From: a virus
Strand: one strand, 5' to 3'
Virus record (IMG/VR): IMGVR_UViG_3300009128_000060
Coordinates: 1 to 37,510 of that record
Length of the DNA stretch: 37,510 nucleotides
Shown here: positions 12,139 to 22,515 of the stretch, piece by piece
How the letters are laid out: each line of letters opens with the position of its first letter
Position numbering within the stretch: position 1 is the stretch's first letter
Position numbers and translations under genes: made by a program
Notes under the pieces: model-generated
Databases searched by the model: none
The model's input: only the letters and a program-made list of their open reading frames with translations
Told to the model about the DNA's origin: nothing

Positions 12139-13800
12139 TTAATTTACATCAGCATCAAAATAACCCTCCACATTAATTGTTATTGTTTTAGCAACTATTT
12201 CAACGTGTTCAAATATTAACCATTTTCCTGTTTCAATCGTACTACTACTAAATGAAGTTTCTTCATCATAATAACAACTTGTTCCACTACTACCTGCTGA
12301 TAATTCATCTATTAAAGTATCATTACCTGTACTAACATCTGTCTCACTACTAGATTTATATAATTCACAACCATAATTTTCAGTATCTGACATTAAAAAT
12401 ATTCTAGTTATATTAAAAGTGAATCCAGTATCATTCTGCCAAACACAAAAAGATTGAGTTGATCGTCCTGCGTGAGTACCTATTTTATCAGGACTTTGAA
12501 CTGAAAAAGTAATAGTCTTTTTTACTTGATTCATTACTACCTGAGCAGAATTATCATCACTATAACCTCTAATCGCTTCTTCATTAGCATCCCATGAAAG
12601 TTCTCCAGCTGTACTAAGATCAGGATCATCTGCTGGAGTAAGTTTTATTGAGGCAAATTCTGGAGTTCCAGTAGTAGTAACGTCTTGGTCAATATAAGTA
12701 TGATCTGTACCATTAGAACTAACATGATCATAAGCTGCTTTTAGTTCAGCTACAGTAACCACATTAGCACCAGCCGTTAAAGTCATAACATCAGTTGAGG
12801 AATTACCTGTTATTTTAGTAGAACTATCACCCCAGGCCAAACTTTGACCATTAGCCATTAAATAAGAACCTGAAGCATAAATATCTCCAATAACTGTTAA
12901 AGCATAAGTAGGAGCAACACCAATGCCAACTTTGCTATTAGTCGTATCTACTATTAAAACATCACCACCATCATTATTTTTTCTAACTAAGAATGCTTCG
13001 GTTGAAGTATCATCAATTAATACCTGATCTTGAAATGACATCTGGTCAGCTAAAATTTCAAATTTCTTATTACTCAAATGAGTAAATATCATGGCTGTAC
13101 CACCAGTATCTAAAGTCAAATTCTGACCAACAGTAGTAATAACATTATTCTCAATATTAATTTGATCAATAGTAATTGAACCAGTAGTTTGTATATTATA
13201 AGAACCCAAATCAATATCAGTTGTTGCTCCAGTATAAGGAACATAAGTATCTAAACGTTGCATTGCTTGTTTAATACCTGAATCACCAATTACTCCACCT
13301 CGTCTTTTATGTTTTCGCATTTCTTCTGCTATCGTCTCATACATTTCATTTCGAAGACGATCAAATTCTTCAGCATCAAAATTATCTCCATCTTTACCAG
13401 GTTTACCTTGTGGACCTTGAGGACCTTCTGGTCCTGGCTCACCATCACGACCATTTTTAACTTCAATTAATTTTTTATTAACCTTATTAATAACATTATC
13501 AGTAAGTTTAGTCATTGCAGATTTTAACTTTTTAAAAGACTTTTTATCACCCTTGCTATATTCTTTAAGAATTTTATTTAATTCATTTTCAAAATAACTT
13601 AATAATTGATTTTCTTTATCAGCAACCATTAAATCAATTTTATTAAAAAGTTTTGGTTCTAATTTGTTTAGAAGTTTTGGTTCTAACTCTCTAACAAATT
13701 CAATAACTTTCTTAAACAGATCAAAAAACTCATCTCTTGAAAGAGTACCATTAACTATTGATGCTAGTTCTTTTATTTTTTTTAGTTTTGGATTTGTCAT
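12139..13800 (-). CDS. Collagen-containing tail fibre
   Basis: 553 residues. Residues 1-115 are helical and highly charged, with a small repeat (ELEPKLLNKLEPKLFNKID). Residues 117-138 are a collagen-like Gly-x-y stretch (GRDGEPGPEGPQGPQGKPG). Then comes a helix, and from about 185 (YVPYTGATTDIDLGSYNI) a long beta region with VGIGVAPTYALTVIGDIYAS, common in trimeric phage fibres. The C-terminus (about 430-553) is a probable binding head. It should trimerise, anchor by its N-terminus and meet the host with its end. It follows the internal-protein gene by 5 nt. Confidence 0.8.
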   Translation of the reverse strand: MTNPKLKKIKELASIVNGTLSRDEFFDLFKKVIEFVRELEPKLLNKLEPKLFNKIDLMVADKENQLLSYFENELNKILKEYSKGDKKSFKKLKSAMTKLTDNVINKVNKKLIEVKNGRDGEPGPEGPQGPQGKPGKDGDNFDAEEFDRLRNEMYETIAEEMRKHKRRGGVIGDSGIKQAMQRLDTYVPYTGATTDIDLGSYNIQTTGSITIDQINIENNVITTVGQNLTLDTGGTAMIFTHLSNKKFEILADQMSFQDQVLIDDTSTEAFLVRKNNDGGDVLIVDTTNSKVGIGVAPTYALTVIGDIYASGSYLMANGQSLAWGDSSTKITGNSSTDVMTLTAGANVVTVAELKAAYDHVSSNGTDHTYIDQDVTTTGTPEFASIKLTPADDPDLSTAGELSWDANEEAIRGYSDDNSAQVVMNQVKKTITFSVQSPDKIGTHAGRSTQSFCVWQNDTGFTFNITRIFLMSDTENYGCELYKSSSETDVSTGNDTLIDELSAGSSGTSCYYDEETSFSSSTIETGKWLIFEHVEIVAKTITINVEGYFDADVN

Positions 13801-13805
13801 ATTAT

Positions 13806-16800
13806 TTAATTAGCAAATAATGCTCTTAATTCTTCATCAGTCATAATTTTTTTAGTAGTATCAATTGAACTGACCACACCTTCTTTAAAATCTTTAATCA
13901 TTTGTTGTGCTTCTTTCTTAGTAATCTCTCCATTTCTAAGTAATCTACCAATACGATTTTCTTCTTTTGTATATCTTTTCCAGTCATCTATTGGTACTAA
14001 CCGTAAATTAGATTTAGTATTTGAACCACCTAATTGTAATGGTATGGTGTGGTCTAATCGTAACTCATCAGTAGCTCCCCGTTCTTCTCTAATAGCTTGA
14101 GATTCTTCAAGCGACATTCGTTCTACAATAATTGTTCCATTATCAACTCGTCTTATCTTTTGACCAGTAAACCAACGATTAAAAGCAGTTACTGGGTCAA
14201 CACCCAAAGCCTTAGCATTAACCCATATTGTATTTATAAAACCTCTTTCATCTTTACCACTAACATCTTCCCAAATTTCTCGTTTATCTGGTAATTCTTC
14301 TAAAGCCTTATCTAATTTCTTTTGTTGACCTTCACTAAGATAGTTTCTAAACTCTTCCTGCTTTGGTGCTTCCCAACCATCGTATATCCAAGCCTTTCTT
14401 CCATAACTTTTATTAGGGCCAGCATTTTGTAAGAACTCTACTTCTTCAGTAAACCATCTACGATTTTCAGCAGCAACACCAATATTTCTAATCCAATCTT
14501 TAGCAGCTATTGAACCATATTTACCACGTAAAATAGAACGCATTACCTCATCAGTATCTGAAACCACAGCTAACATTTTACCTTTTTTATCTCTAATACC
14601 ACCCTCTTCTATAATTTCCATACCTTCTCTGATACGTCTCAACTGTTTTGGTAATCCCAATGCTTCTGATACAGCAAAGAAGGTTCTCTCCCATTCACCA
14701 GTATCCTTTGATTTGTTAAGGTTTCTTATAATTGTGTTTACATTACCAATAACAGGAGATGGTGATGCTTCTTGCTCACTCATAAGTGCAAATGCAACTT
14801 GTGAAACCATAGGAATATTACCAAGTAATGATTGAGTTACATCCTTTGCCATCTCTTTTTCATCACTCCATTGGAACGATAATTTTTCTATAGCTTGTTC
14901 TGCGTAAGCAATAACAGTAGCAGCAGCCATAACTTCAGCTATAGCCTTTGGCTTTGCCATTCCTTTAGCTTTTAGAACGTGTTGGAAAAAACCATTAAGC
15001 TGGGAAGTTAAAGGATAGAGAAACATTAAAAAGAAATTACCAACTTCTTTTCTAAAAAACTCTGGTCTTTGACCCTTAAAAAATCCACCAAACCATAAAT
15101 CAATAGCATCTTGAGAACGTTTCTCTATAAGACCACGAACCTCTGGTGTTATTTCAATACCTTCTTTCAAAAACTTTTTATAGTTTTTATCCAACAAACC
15201 ATTAAGTGCAACCTGAGCATTCTTTCTATCAAAACGAGTTAAAGCACCAGTAAATACTCTACCAACCTTACCCTGTAAATCGGCAATAGCAATATCACCA
15301 CTTCTCTTAGTAATAGATGGTAATTTAGAAACATCAATATCAAATGCTTTAGCATATTGACTTTTAAACTTGGGTCGTGATTTAGCAACAATAGCTAATG
15401 GAATTTGAGTTAATGCCTGTTTAATAACTGATGAATAGTTAAGCCCTAATGAACCCATAGCTGCGGTCTTTCTAGCAAACTTAGAAATATCTGCAGCAGC
15501 TTTACCAGCAACTGTGACTGGAAGGTCAGGGGTAGTTATTGACTTCAACCAGCCGTGCATCAATTCATAATCTTTACCAGTAATTAAATTCTTAAACTGG
15601 TCGCTATCAATTAAATATTTTAAGTGTTGATCGGTCTCTGAATAATTAAGGAAATCTGTTATACCAGAAATCCACCTGCTCGCTACCTTTCTATAATCAG
15701 TCTCATATAATTGAGTAGGCACTTCTTTGGTACGTTCTTTTAATGAAAAGAATGATGGATGTTTTCTAAATAACCACTCTTGAGAACCCTGAGTATCAGC
15801 TAGTTTAATATCCTCCCTGGTCATTATTGGTGCGTAATCATCTACTTTACTAGGGACTTTACCAACCTTTCTAGATACTTCGAAAAATCTAGGTTCTGTC
15901 TCGGCTATAATACTGTCAAACAATTTAACAAACTTCTTTTCTTTAGGAGATAAATCAGCCAGCCTTACATTATATCCCTTGCCCTGACGATTTAAATAAT
16001 ACTTACCTATATTATCAGCTTCTTTACTTGAGAGATTAAAACGTGGTGCTGTAATCCATCCTCCCTCTTTAGTAAATGCACCCTCTTTAAATAATCCTGC
16101 TTCCTTGAAGCGATCTATAAAATCAACTCTTTGTATCTCAGCTCCTCTACCAGCACTTACAATATCATCATACATAAAGGCTAGGCCCTTACGTTCAAAA
16201 TATACTTGTGGAAGCTCAATACCCCGTGCCACATTAAATATGGTTTCTTTTACATCATTAATTTTATTTGCTTTCTTCCACTTGAGCGGTAGCTCGTCTG
16301 TATAATCAGTCTCAACTTTTTTTATTTCATCCTTTGTAATATAGGTAGCAAGTGAGCCATCTTTATTTCTTTTTACTTTAACGGTGTCTACGAGCTTTGT
16401 ACCGTCTTCTAATACAATATTAGCTATATCTTCATCTGATAAATGTTTCTTTTCTAATTTATCAATAATGACTTTTGTATTACCATGATATCTATCTACA
16501 TTATCAATAGCATCAGAACGTATTTTTTTTTCTTTAACTTCTAACTTCTGAGCTTTCTTTTCAGCTATCTCTGCAGCTTTAACCTCCTTCTTAGTAGCCT
16601 TTATTTCGGCTTTTAAGCCCCCTCTAAGCTCTTTTCTAGTAGGCTGAATAGCTTTACCTGTTCCAAGCGTAAAAGTGTCTCCTACAATAACTGCTGGGAG
16701 ATTTCTGGTTTCTTTAATTGGTTTTGTAATAACTGGTTTAGTAGACTTAGCTTTATTCCATATATCTGTTAGTTGGGATTTGGTTTTTAGAACATCTCTA

Positions 16801-18395
16801 TTTATAACAACTGTTTCAGTATCGCTATATCTTACAGCATCATACCCATTTTTTTCTGCATATTTATATATGTCGTTCTGAACTCCACCAACACCCCCTT
16901 TTTTAACTACATCTTTAGCCGTTAATTCTCCGAATGGCTCTATTCTTAGACTTTTCGGAATATCATTAGTATCTAATACTTTTGCATCTTTACTTATTAT
17001 ATATTCTTTTATAGCACCTCTATCTTTATATGTTTGAGCATATTCTTTTGTAGTAGCAAAGTAATCACCCTTTAATGATTTTTTCCCATCTCTTAATTCG
17101 CCTGCTCTATATATTTTATCCTGTGCTTTAACAAACTCCTCTGCACTCTTATACTTCTTAGCTTCTTGGATTAGTGGGTCTGATACATCTTTAATATTAG
17201 CTTTATTCCAGATGTCTGTTAGTTGGGATTTGGTTTTGATTTCTGGTACAACACCATCAATGTGCCATGTTTTGTCTACAATATTAAAATGAGCATAAGT
17301 ATCTCCCCTCTTCCAAAAATTCTTATTTGGTTGCTGTTCAAAACCAAGCCCTGAAAACAAACCCTCCCCCTTGTTTTTAGTAATTTTAACAATACTTTTT
17401 TCTTCACCAACCATATCTATCGCTTTTTCTATTGTTGGTTGTTTTCCCACAAACTCCTCTGCACTCTTGTACTTACGAGCTTCTATTGCTAGGGGCTCTA
17501 ATTCTTTAGTAATTGTTTTCCGTACATCAGGCGTTATTTCCCTGGTTACTTTTGCAACTGGAACATCAATTTTTCTAACTGGTTTGATCTCATCAGCTGC
17601 TTTAGTAACTGGTTTTAATTGCTTAAGACTAACTTTACCTGTTCTAGTTGTGGTTTTTTGTACATCGGCTATATGAGTAAGGAGTTTAGTGGCCTGTTTT
17701 TGATTCTTAATATTAACAACTTCAGGAGCGAATTGCTTTACCAAATCATCCTCTACTCGTAATCTAGTCAATACCCTAGTAGCATCGCCCAAATTATTAG
17801 CTTCTTTTATAGCAAGTGTTACTCCTTTTTTACTTCCACCAAAACCAGTTAAATCAAGCCCAACATCGGCTAGAATGCCTACAAAAGCTAATTCTGTTGG
17901 GAAGTTTTTAGCTAATTTACCAAAATTAGATGATTCTGGCTCACTCTCGCCCCATTGTTTTACCTTTGTTTCTGCTTCAGCAATACGCAATGAAACAGAT
18001 TTAATTTGATCAGTACCAAATATCTTTGTAAATCCTGGTGATACATCTAAAGTGTGGGGTGCCTTAACTCCTGGTACTGCCTGACTAAGCGTAACACCGG
18101 CACTCGCAATATTACGAGCTGTCCATTGAGCTATGTCTCTGGCGACACTTCTAAAAGCACCAGGTGTCTCTCTAACAATATCCCTAATTCTCACTTTTGG
18201 AGCAGGTGCAAAAAACTTCTTTAAACCAGTAAGATTGACAGTATCAAGCTTTGATGTTTTAGGAAGAGAAAAAGGAGTACTAGTCCTTCTACCTGATGAA
18301 CCACGAAATAACTGAATAGGTTGTCTTTGAAACTGAAACTCCCCACTAGGTTGGGTTGTTGGTCTTTTTAATGCTGTAAGACTTATTCTTGCCAT
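13806..18395 (-). CDS. Giant modular polyvalent internal virion protein
   Basis: I choose ATG 18395 (MARISLTALKRP; GGAG 6 nt before it) over ATG 18407; 1529 residues. Numbering below is from 18407 (add 4). Two cassettes begin with KYKSAEEFV (313, 418) and end with KTKSQLTDIWNKA (391, 541). The second looks like an ADP-ribosyltransferase fold: IYRAGELRDGKK, GDYFATTKEYAQTY, EKNGYDAVRYSDTETVVI. Residues 600-630 are Lys-rich coiled coil. The region about 960-1250 resembles large polyvalent-protein domains (SLGLNYSSVIKQALTQ, FFLMFLYPLTSQLNGF). The end has an HNH nuclease, LDHTIPLQLGGSNTKSNLRL (1451-1470). Such proteins are thought to be injected with phage DNA. It lies where T7 has gp16. Confidence 0.75.
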   Translation of the reverse strand: MARISLTALKRPTTQPSGEFQFQRQPIQLFRGSSGRRTSTPFSLPKTSKLDTVNLTGLKKFFAPAPKVRIRDIVRETPGAFRSVARDIAQWTARNIASAGVTLSQAVPGVKAPHTLDVSPGFTKIFGTDQIKSVSLRIAEAETKVKQWGESEPESSNFGKLAKNFPTELAFVGILADVGLDLTGFGGSKKGVTLAIKEANNLGDATRVLTRLRVEDDLVKQFAPEVVNIKNQKQATKLLTHIADVQKTTTRTGKVSLKQLKPVTKAADEIKPVRKIDVPVAKVTREITPDVRKTITKELEPLAIEARKYKSAEEFVGKQPTIEKAIDMVGEEKSIVKITKNKGEGLFSGLGFEQQPNKNFWKRGDTYAHFNIVDKTWHIDGVVPEIKTKSQLTDIWNKANIKDVSDPLIQEAKKYKSAEEFVKAQDKIYRAGELRDGKKSLKGDYFATTKEYAQTYKDRGAIKEYIISKDAKVLDTNDIPKSLRIEPFGELTAKDVVKKGGVGGVQNDIYKYAEKNGYDAVRYSDTETVVINRDVLKTKSQLTDIWNKAKSTKPVITKPIKETRNLPAVIVGDTFTLGTGKAIQPTRKELRGGLKAEIKATKKEVKAAEIAEKKAQKLEVKEKKIRSDAIDNVDRYHGNTKVIIDKLEKKHLSDEDIANIVLEDGTKLVDTVKVKRNKDGSLATYITKDEIKKVETDYTDELPLKWKKANKINDVKETIFNVARGIELPQVYFERKGLAFMYDDIVSAGRGAEIQRVDFIDRFKEAGLFKEGAFTKEGGWITAPRFNLSSKEADNIGKYYLNRQGKGYNVRLADLSPKEKKFVKLFDSIIAETEPRFFEVSRKVGKVPSKVDDYAPIMTREDIKLADTQGSQEWLFRKHPSFFSLKERTKEVPTQLYETDYRKVASRWISGITDFLNYSETDQHLKYLIDSDQFKNLITGKDYELMHGWLKSITTPDLPVTVAGKAAADISKFARKTAAMGSLGLNYSSVIKQALTQIPLAIVAKSRPKFKSQYAKAFDIDVSKLPSITKRSGDIAIADLQGKVGRVFTGALTRFDRKNAQVALNGLLDKNYKKFLKEGIEITPEVRGLIEKRSQDAIDLWFGGFFKGQRPEFFRKEVGNFFLMFLYPLTSQLNGFFQHVLKAKGMAKPKAIAEVMAAATVIAYAEQAIEKLSFQWSDEKEMAKDVTQSLLGNIPMVSQVAFALMSEQEASPSPVIGNVNTIIRNLNKSKDTGEWERTFFAVSEALGLPKQLRRIREGMEIIEEGGIRDKKGKMLAVVSDTDEVMRSILRGKYGSIAAKDWIRNIGVAAENRRWFTEEVEFLQNAGPNKSYGRKAWIYDGWEAPKQEEFRNYLSEGQQKKLDKALEELPDKREIWEDVSGKDERGFINTIWVNAKALGVDPVTAFNRWFTGQKIRRVDNGTIIVERMSLEESQAIREERGATDELRLDHTIPLQLGGSNTKSNLRLVPIDDWKRYTKEENRIGRLLRNGEITKKEAQQMIKDFKEGVVSSIDTTKKIMTDEELRALFAN

Positions 18396-18396
18396 T

Positions 18397-20583
18397 TTAT
18401 TCTCCAACTAAAGCATTTAACATTCTATTTACATCAGTCCTTTTACCAGACCAGAAACTGGAATAACCAAGACTGTCCGCTACTTCTTTTAAATCTTCTA
18501 TTGAATACGCATTTAAAATTGCGTCCTTTATTTGTTGATTAGAGGCATTACCACTTCTAGCTTGTTGTATTCTATCTCGTAGTCCTTGAGCAGTAAGTCT
18601 ATCACTTGATGGTTGACCTCCGCCAGTACCACTAACATCAATTTCATCTGGTAGATTCTCTAAAGTTCCGCCAGTATTAAAATGATTTTGTACCTCATTA
18701 GCAGCTGCTTCAAGCTCTTCTGAAGTAGCGTTTGGGTTGCTATTCATTATGGTAGTTGCCATTTCCTTTGACATACCAGCTGGTGGTGTCCAATCGTATA
18801 AATTTTTAAATTGAGTTGTTTCATTAGTACTCATTGGGTCGCCTGTGTCTGTGATAGATGGTGTGGTTGTCTTTCTTCTAGACAGGTTTTCTGCTACTGC
18901 ATCTACTCCTGCTTGCCAATTACCGAAATTAACTTCAGCACCAGTATCTGTATTACCTACATTTCCTGGGTTAAATGTTCTTGCACCCTTACCTGCTGTG
19001 CCAAAACTACTATCTTGTTCCATAATGGCCATCATAATCTCCCAAGACACACCATGCTGTTCTGCTGCTTTGCTTATCATTTCGCCCGTAACAGGACTAC
19101 CAGAGGCTTTTGATTGGATATACTGATCCATTTGTTCAACACTAGTCATCTGACCCATGTTACTAAGAATTGATTTTATTCTAGCTTCGTGATTGGGATC
19201 TGTAGCATAAGTACCAATATCATAAGATTGACCACCCACATCAGTTACTACGTTGATAGAGGTGGCTCCTTCAATTGGTGAGTTCTGGGCCAAAAGATTT
19301 ATCGCATCATCTAATGATTTAACCTCACTAAATTGAGATAAAACTGCTACATCTGGAGTTTTTCCAGCACTCAACATAGCATTAACATATTCTATCTTTA
19401 ATCCCAAAACTTGTTTTTGAGTATTCTTTTGTTCACCCAATAAACCTTGTTGATTTTGTAAATCTAATTGAATTTGAGCCAAATATCGTTTTTCCTCAGC
19501 TTCAACTTGTGGTGCAAGTATGTTTATTTTTCGTATTGTTGAATTATATCTATCTAATCTATCTTGATACCTTAAATCAACTGCCCTATCTGCAGCATTT
19601 TGAGCAGCACTCAATTGACCCTGCATAGCTAACAAATCAGATTGAATAAAAGCTGCATCAGCTGTTAAAGCGTTCTTTTGAAGCAGGTATCTTTCATAAT
19701 TTCTTCCCTGTGCTCCTCTTAATCTAGAAAGTGTAGAATGTTTAGTTTCTTCTTCTTTATTAGCTAGATTATATGAAGCTGTAAGTGCATTAATCTCATT
19801 ACTCTTTTGTTTAAGTTCGGCTTGTTTTGATAATAACGATTGTCTCAATCGTTCTACTCCTCGCATTTCTTCTTGATTTAATTGTGCAACACCCCTACCT
19901 GTTAATGAATCTGGATCTAAACTTGCTATAAGAGCATTGAGTGTTGCAGAACTTTCTGTTTCTGGTATCTCTCCAATTAAAAGCTGTTGTAACCTATCTA
20001 TCTCGGTTTGAGTACTTGAAATAGTAGAATCAAAACCACCAGCTACTGTATCAGCTTCAAATGTAGTTTGAAGCTGATCATCACCTATATCTATAGGTTG
20101 TTCAAAGGACATTGTATCAGATGATATGATATTATCATCAAAAGTCCCACCTAGTGTCCATCCCTGACTAAATAAATTGTTTGCTTCTTGAGAACCAGTT
20201 GCTACCCTTCTTACTTCTCCAGTAGGGCTTGTAAGTGTGGCTGGTTGTCTAAAAAAGAGCCTTGGATCGTCTGCTGTTGGAGCACTAATGAAATCACCAA
20301 ATTCACTTTCAGCAATTCCAGCGGCCGCTAGTTCTTCACGTCTTTGCTGTAATGCAGCTTCATTGGGAATATAAATTCCTTGACCAACAATAGGTTCTTG
20401 AGAGGGAGATGTAGGAGGTAAAGGAGGAGGTGAAGTAGGAGTTGGCGTAGTAGGAGTATAAGAATATCCGAAAGTTTGTGTAGCATAATCTACATTTGCT
20501 TGGTCTGTTTCACTTCCAGTTCCAGCTGCTATACGAGCCGATGCTATATCAAGCTCCTGTATTTGTTGTTGTGTTAATGGCAT
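18397..20583 (-). CDS. Internal virion protein with lysozyme-like domain
   Basis: 728 residues. An N-terminal Pro/Thr-rich linker (TPTTPTPTSPPPLPPTSP, about 43-60) is followed by mixed sequence, then a long coiled coil (about 185-395). A lysozyme/transglycosylase-type domain spans about 500-570 (AAEQHGVSWEIMMAIMEQDS, with Glu522 the likely catalytic acid, then TFNPGNVGNTDTG and NWQAGVDAVAENL). A helical C-terminus (AYSIEDLKEVADSLGYSSFW) completes it. It would locally open peptidoglycan during DNA entry. Next to the giant polyvalent gene, the pair recalls the T7 gp15/gp16 ejection proteins by position. Confidence 0.75.
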   Translation of the reverse strand: MPLTQQQIQELDIASARIAAGTGSETDQANVDYATQTFGYSYTPTTPTPTSPPPLPPTSPSQEPIVGQGIYIPNEAALQQRREELAAAGIAESEFGDFISAPTADDPRLFFRQPATLTSPTGEVRRVATGSQEANNLFSQGWTLGGTFDDNIISSDTMSFEQPIDIGDDQLQTTFEADTVAGGFDSTISSTQTEIDRLQQLLIGEIPETESSATLNALIASLDPDSLTGRGVAQLNQEEMRGVERLRQSLLSKQAELKQKSNEINALTASYNLANKEEETKHSTLSRLRGAQGRNYERYLLQKNALTADAAFIQSDLLAMQGQLSAAQNAADRAVDLRYQDRLDRYNSTIRKINILAPQVEAEEKRYLAQIQLDLQNQQGLLGEQKNTQKQVLGLKIEYVNAMLSAGKTPDVAVLSQFSEVKSLDDAINLLAQNSPIEGATSINVVTDVGGQSYDIGTYATDPNHEARIKSILSNMGQMTSVEQMDQYIQSKASGSPVTGEMISKAAEQHGVSWEIMMAIMEQDSSFGTAGKGARTFNPGNVGNTDTGAEVNFGNWQAGVDAVAENLSRRKTTTPSITDTGDPMSTNETTQFKNLYDWTPPAGMSKEMATTIMNSNPNATSEELEAAANEVQNHFNTGGTLENLPDEIDVSGTGGGQPSSDRLTAQGLRDRIQQARSGNASNQQIKDAILNAYSIEDLKEVADSLGYSSFWSGKRTDVNRMLNALVGE

Positions 20584-20587
20584 ATTA

Positions 20588-21100
20588 TTATCGATAATTT
20601 AATTCATATCTTATTTTTAATGTAGAACCTAATCTATTTTTAATTGCGATTCCTGAACCTGCATCATATATACAGAACTTTGCATCCGTATCCGTGTTAA
20701 CTGTATTGCCAGAATTAGCTATTAAAGTTACTACTCCAGCTGATGTCCATGTAAATTGTCCATACTCTTGATTATCTCCTATCATTGCGAATCCCCAACC
20801 TATACTACCTGGTAATATTAGAATCTCTGCATCATCAGCTAAATCAACTGAATTTTTTATTGTTGTTATTTTTCCAGCAAAAGAAGTAAATCTCTCTTTA
20901 AAAATTTCTTGATCAGTTGTTAAATCAGATATACTTTTTCTTCTAATAAGTAAATCTTGTTCATCCGATTGTGTTTCTGGTAATTGTGTTAATATTTCTT
21001 CTTCTACTATAGGAGGATCTAGCTTATCCTTTTTAGGTTCTTTAAGTTTTTTTTCTGTAAAAGGTTCTTCTAATTTAAATTGGTTTTTCAATGGGGTCAT
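20588..21100 (-). CDS. Tail-associated beta protein
   Basis: 170 residues. The N-terminus is charged and Pro-rich (KLKEPKKDKLDPPIVEEE), then a short helical region, then a beta-rich domain from about residue 85 (ILILPGSIGWGFAMIGDNQE, YGQFTWTSAGVVTLIANSGN, FCIYDAGSGIAIKNRLGS) of the kind seen at the ends of tail or fibre proteins. It overlaps the nozzle gene by 26 nt. The N-terminal arm may dock to a tail part. No family is named. Confidence 0.6.
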   Translation of the reverse strand: MTPLKNQFKLEEPFTEKKLKEPKKDKLDPPIVEEEILTQLPETQSDEQDLLIRRKSISDLTTDQEIFKERFTSFAGKITTIKNSVDLADDAEILILPGSIGWGFAMIGDNQEYGQFTWTSAGVVTLIANSGNTVNTDTDAKFCIYDAGSGIAIKNRLGSTLKIRYELNYR

Positions 21101-22514
21101 AATGTATTTTTATTTGTCTTATTGGCACTGGTCTTGTTCCTGACCAATATATTCTAATCTGAACATAAGTTGTTTCTATATTAACATTCCTTCCAACTGT
21201 CTTTTCTGTTATAGCTCCATCAGTAGCAAAATTCATAGAACTTAAATTATCAGCAGTATTATCAGATGAAACATAAAGAGACGGTTGAATTATATCTCCT
21301 GCTTGTAATACATCACTTATAATTTCTACCTTTGTTATCTTTGAATTTGATGGTAAATAATATTTATTACTTCTCCAAAGTTTACCCGATTCATTTGTTT
21401 CTGTATCTATATATCCAAAAGAAGGTGCTGATTGTGGTCCTTTGCCAATGGCCAATGAATCAGCTCCAAAATATTTAATCATATTTATACGTGTAACACC
21501 ACCAGTATATGGATAATAAAAAACTCTATTCCCCCTAGGATAAATTTTTCCATAGGCTAATACATCATCTACTTCTGTTATATACAATGTATCATTATGA
21601 GAAGTTACTTTATGTGGGTGTATTATTTCATCTATATCATAGTCTATATTTAAAGTTCTGATATGTGTTATTCCACTACCATTAAAAAAACCGAAATTCT
21701 TTCCATAAAACACATAAGTAATTCCACCAAGATTATAAAATGCAGTTACTTTTTCGTTTACTCTAATTTCTTTATTTGGAACTGGATTAACTCCATCATA
21801 AATTAATATTTTTGTTTTTCTGCTTCCACCAGCAGTCACATTAAGTCCATCTTGAACAGCTACCAACATATCACCAGTTTGTTCAGAAATACCAATGGCT
21901 GTAATATAATTATTATATCCAAAATCTACATGATCTTCGACTCCAGCTGAACCATCCCAATAATGAAGAGCAGATTTGTCTCCTATCCATAATTTCTTAT
22001 CAAATTCAATCATTGGATGTGAAAATCCATTTTCCAACACTGCTGTTCCAGCAACGGTTGACCACCAATCTTCATCAAGAGCTCCCAGATTATTAGTTAA
22101 TTTTGCAATATCTGTTTTTGAAGTTACGAATATATCAGTTCCAAAATAAGCCATATCGGTAATACCAGCTTCATAATTTCTTGCTCCAGAATCAGTTTGT
22201 TCAAGGGTTGGTTCATTTCCTATTGCATTCCATTTATAAAAATTAGCATTATTACCAGCTGGTTTAGAAACAAAATATAAAAGATTTGGACTAAGGGTAG
22301 CACCATCTGAAACAGAGGCTATAATTTTATTATCTGTGGCAAGATTACCAGCTTCATTAGACATTTCTGTATAAAGAAACCCACTGGTCATTTTACCAGG
22401 ATATATCTTAGGATTATTTACTTTATCTTCTGGACTAAAGCCAGCATCTGGTAAATCATCTGTAAATGATACACCCCTTACAAATTCTTGTGCTCCTATT
22501 GTTATTACTCCCAT
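21075..22514 (-). CDS. Tail nozzle-like beta-propeller protein
   Basis: 479 residues, largely beta, with repeated short motifs such as LAYFGTDIFVTSKTDI, DKKLWIGDKSALHYWDGSAG, GDMLVAVQDGLNVT and HNDTLYITEVDDVLAYGKIY: blades of a propeller-like fold. It follows the connector gene by 1 nt, as T7 gp12 (nozzle) follows gp11 (adaptor), so I propose the tail tube or nozzle. It is shorter than T7 gp12 (about 794 residues). The identification rests on context plus repeat pattern. Confidence 0.6.
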   Translation of the reverse strand: MGVITIGAQEFVRGVSFTDDLPDAGFSPEDKVNNPKIYPGKMTSGFLYTEMSNEAGNLATDNKIIASVSDGATLSPNLLYFVSKPAGNNANFYKWNAIGNEPTLEQTDSGARNYEAGITDMAYFGTDIFVTSKTDIAKLTNNLGALDEDWWSTVAGTAVLENGFSHPMIEFDKKLWIGDKSALHYWDGSAGVEDHVDFGYNNYITAIGISEQTGDMLVAVQDGLNVTAGGSRKTKILIYDGVNPVPNKEIRVNEKVTAFYNLGGITYVFYGKNFGFFNGSGITHIRTLNIDYDIDEIIHPHKVTSHNDTLYITEVDDVLAYGKIYPRGNRVFYYPYTGGVTRINMIKYFGADSLAIGKGPQSAPSFGYIDTETNESGKLWRSNKYYLPSNSKITKVEIISDVLQAGDIIQPSLYVSSDNTADNLSSMNFATDGAITEKTVGRNVNIETTYVQIRIYWSGTRPVPIRQIKIHYDPIEKPI

Positions 22515-22515
22515 A

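Noticed and set aside
16741-17500. CRISPR-like repeats
   Set aside because: Repeated sequences here are duplicated protein-domain boundaries inside one gene; spacing and lengths do not fit repeats and spacers.
17371-17676. Plus-strand 101-codon frame inside the giant virion gene
   Set aside because: Opposite-strand shadow of a clear coding frame; hydrophobic/Ser-rich composition is what antisense reading of Lys/Glu-rich codons yields, and no start signal is present.
18811-19126. Two overlapping plus-strand frames in the lysozyme-bearing gene
   Set aside because: Antisense to a well-supported protein; the unusual Cys/Trp content suggests non-coding reading.
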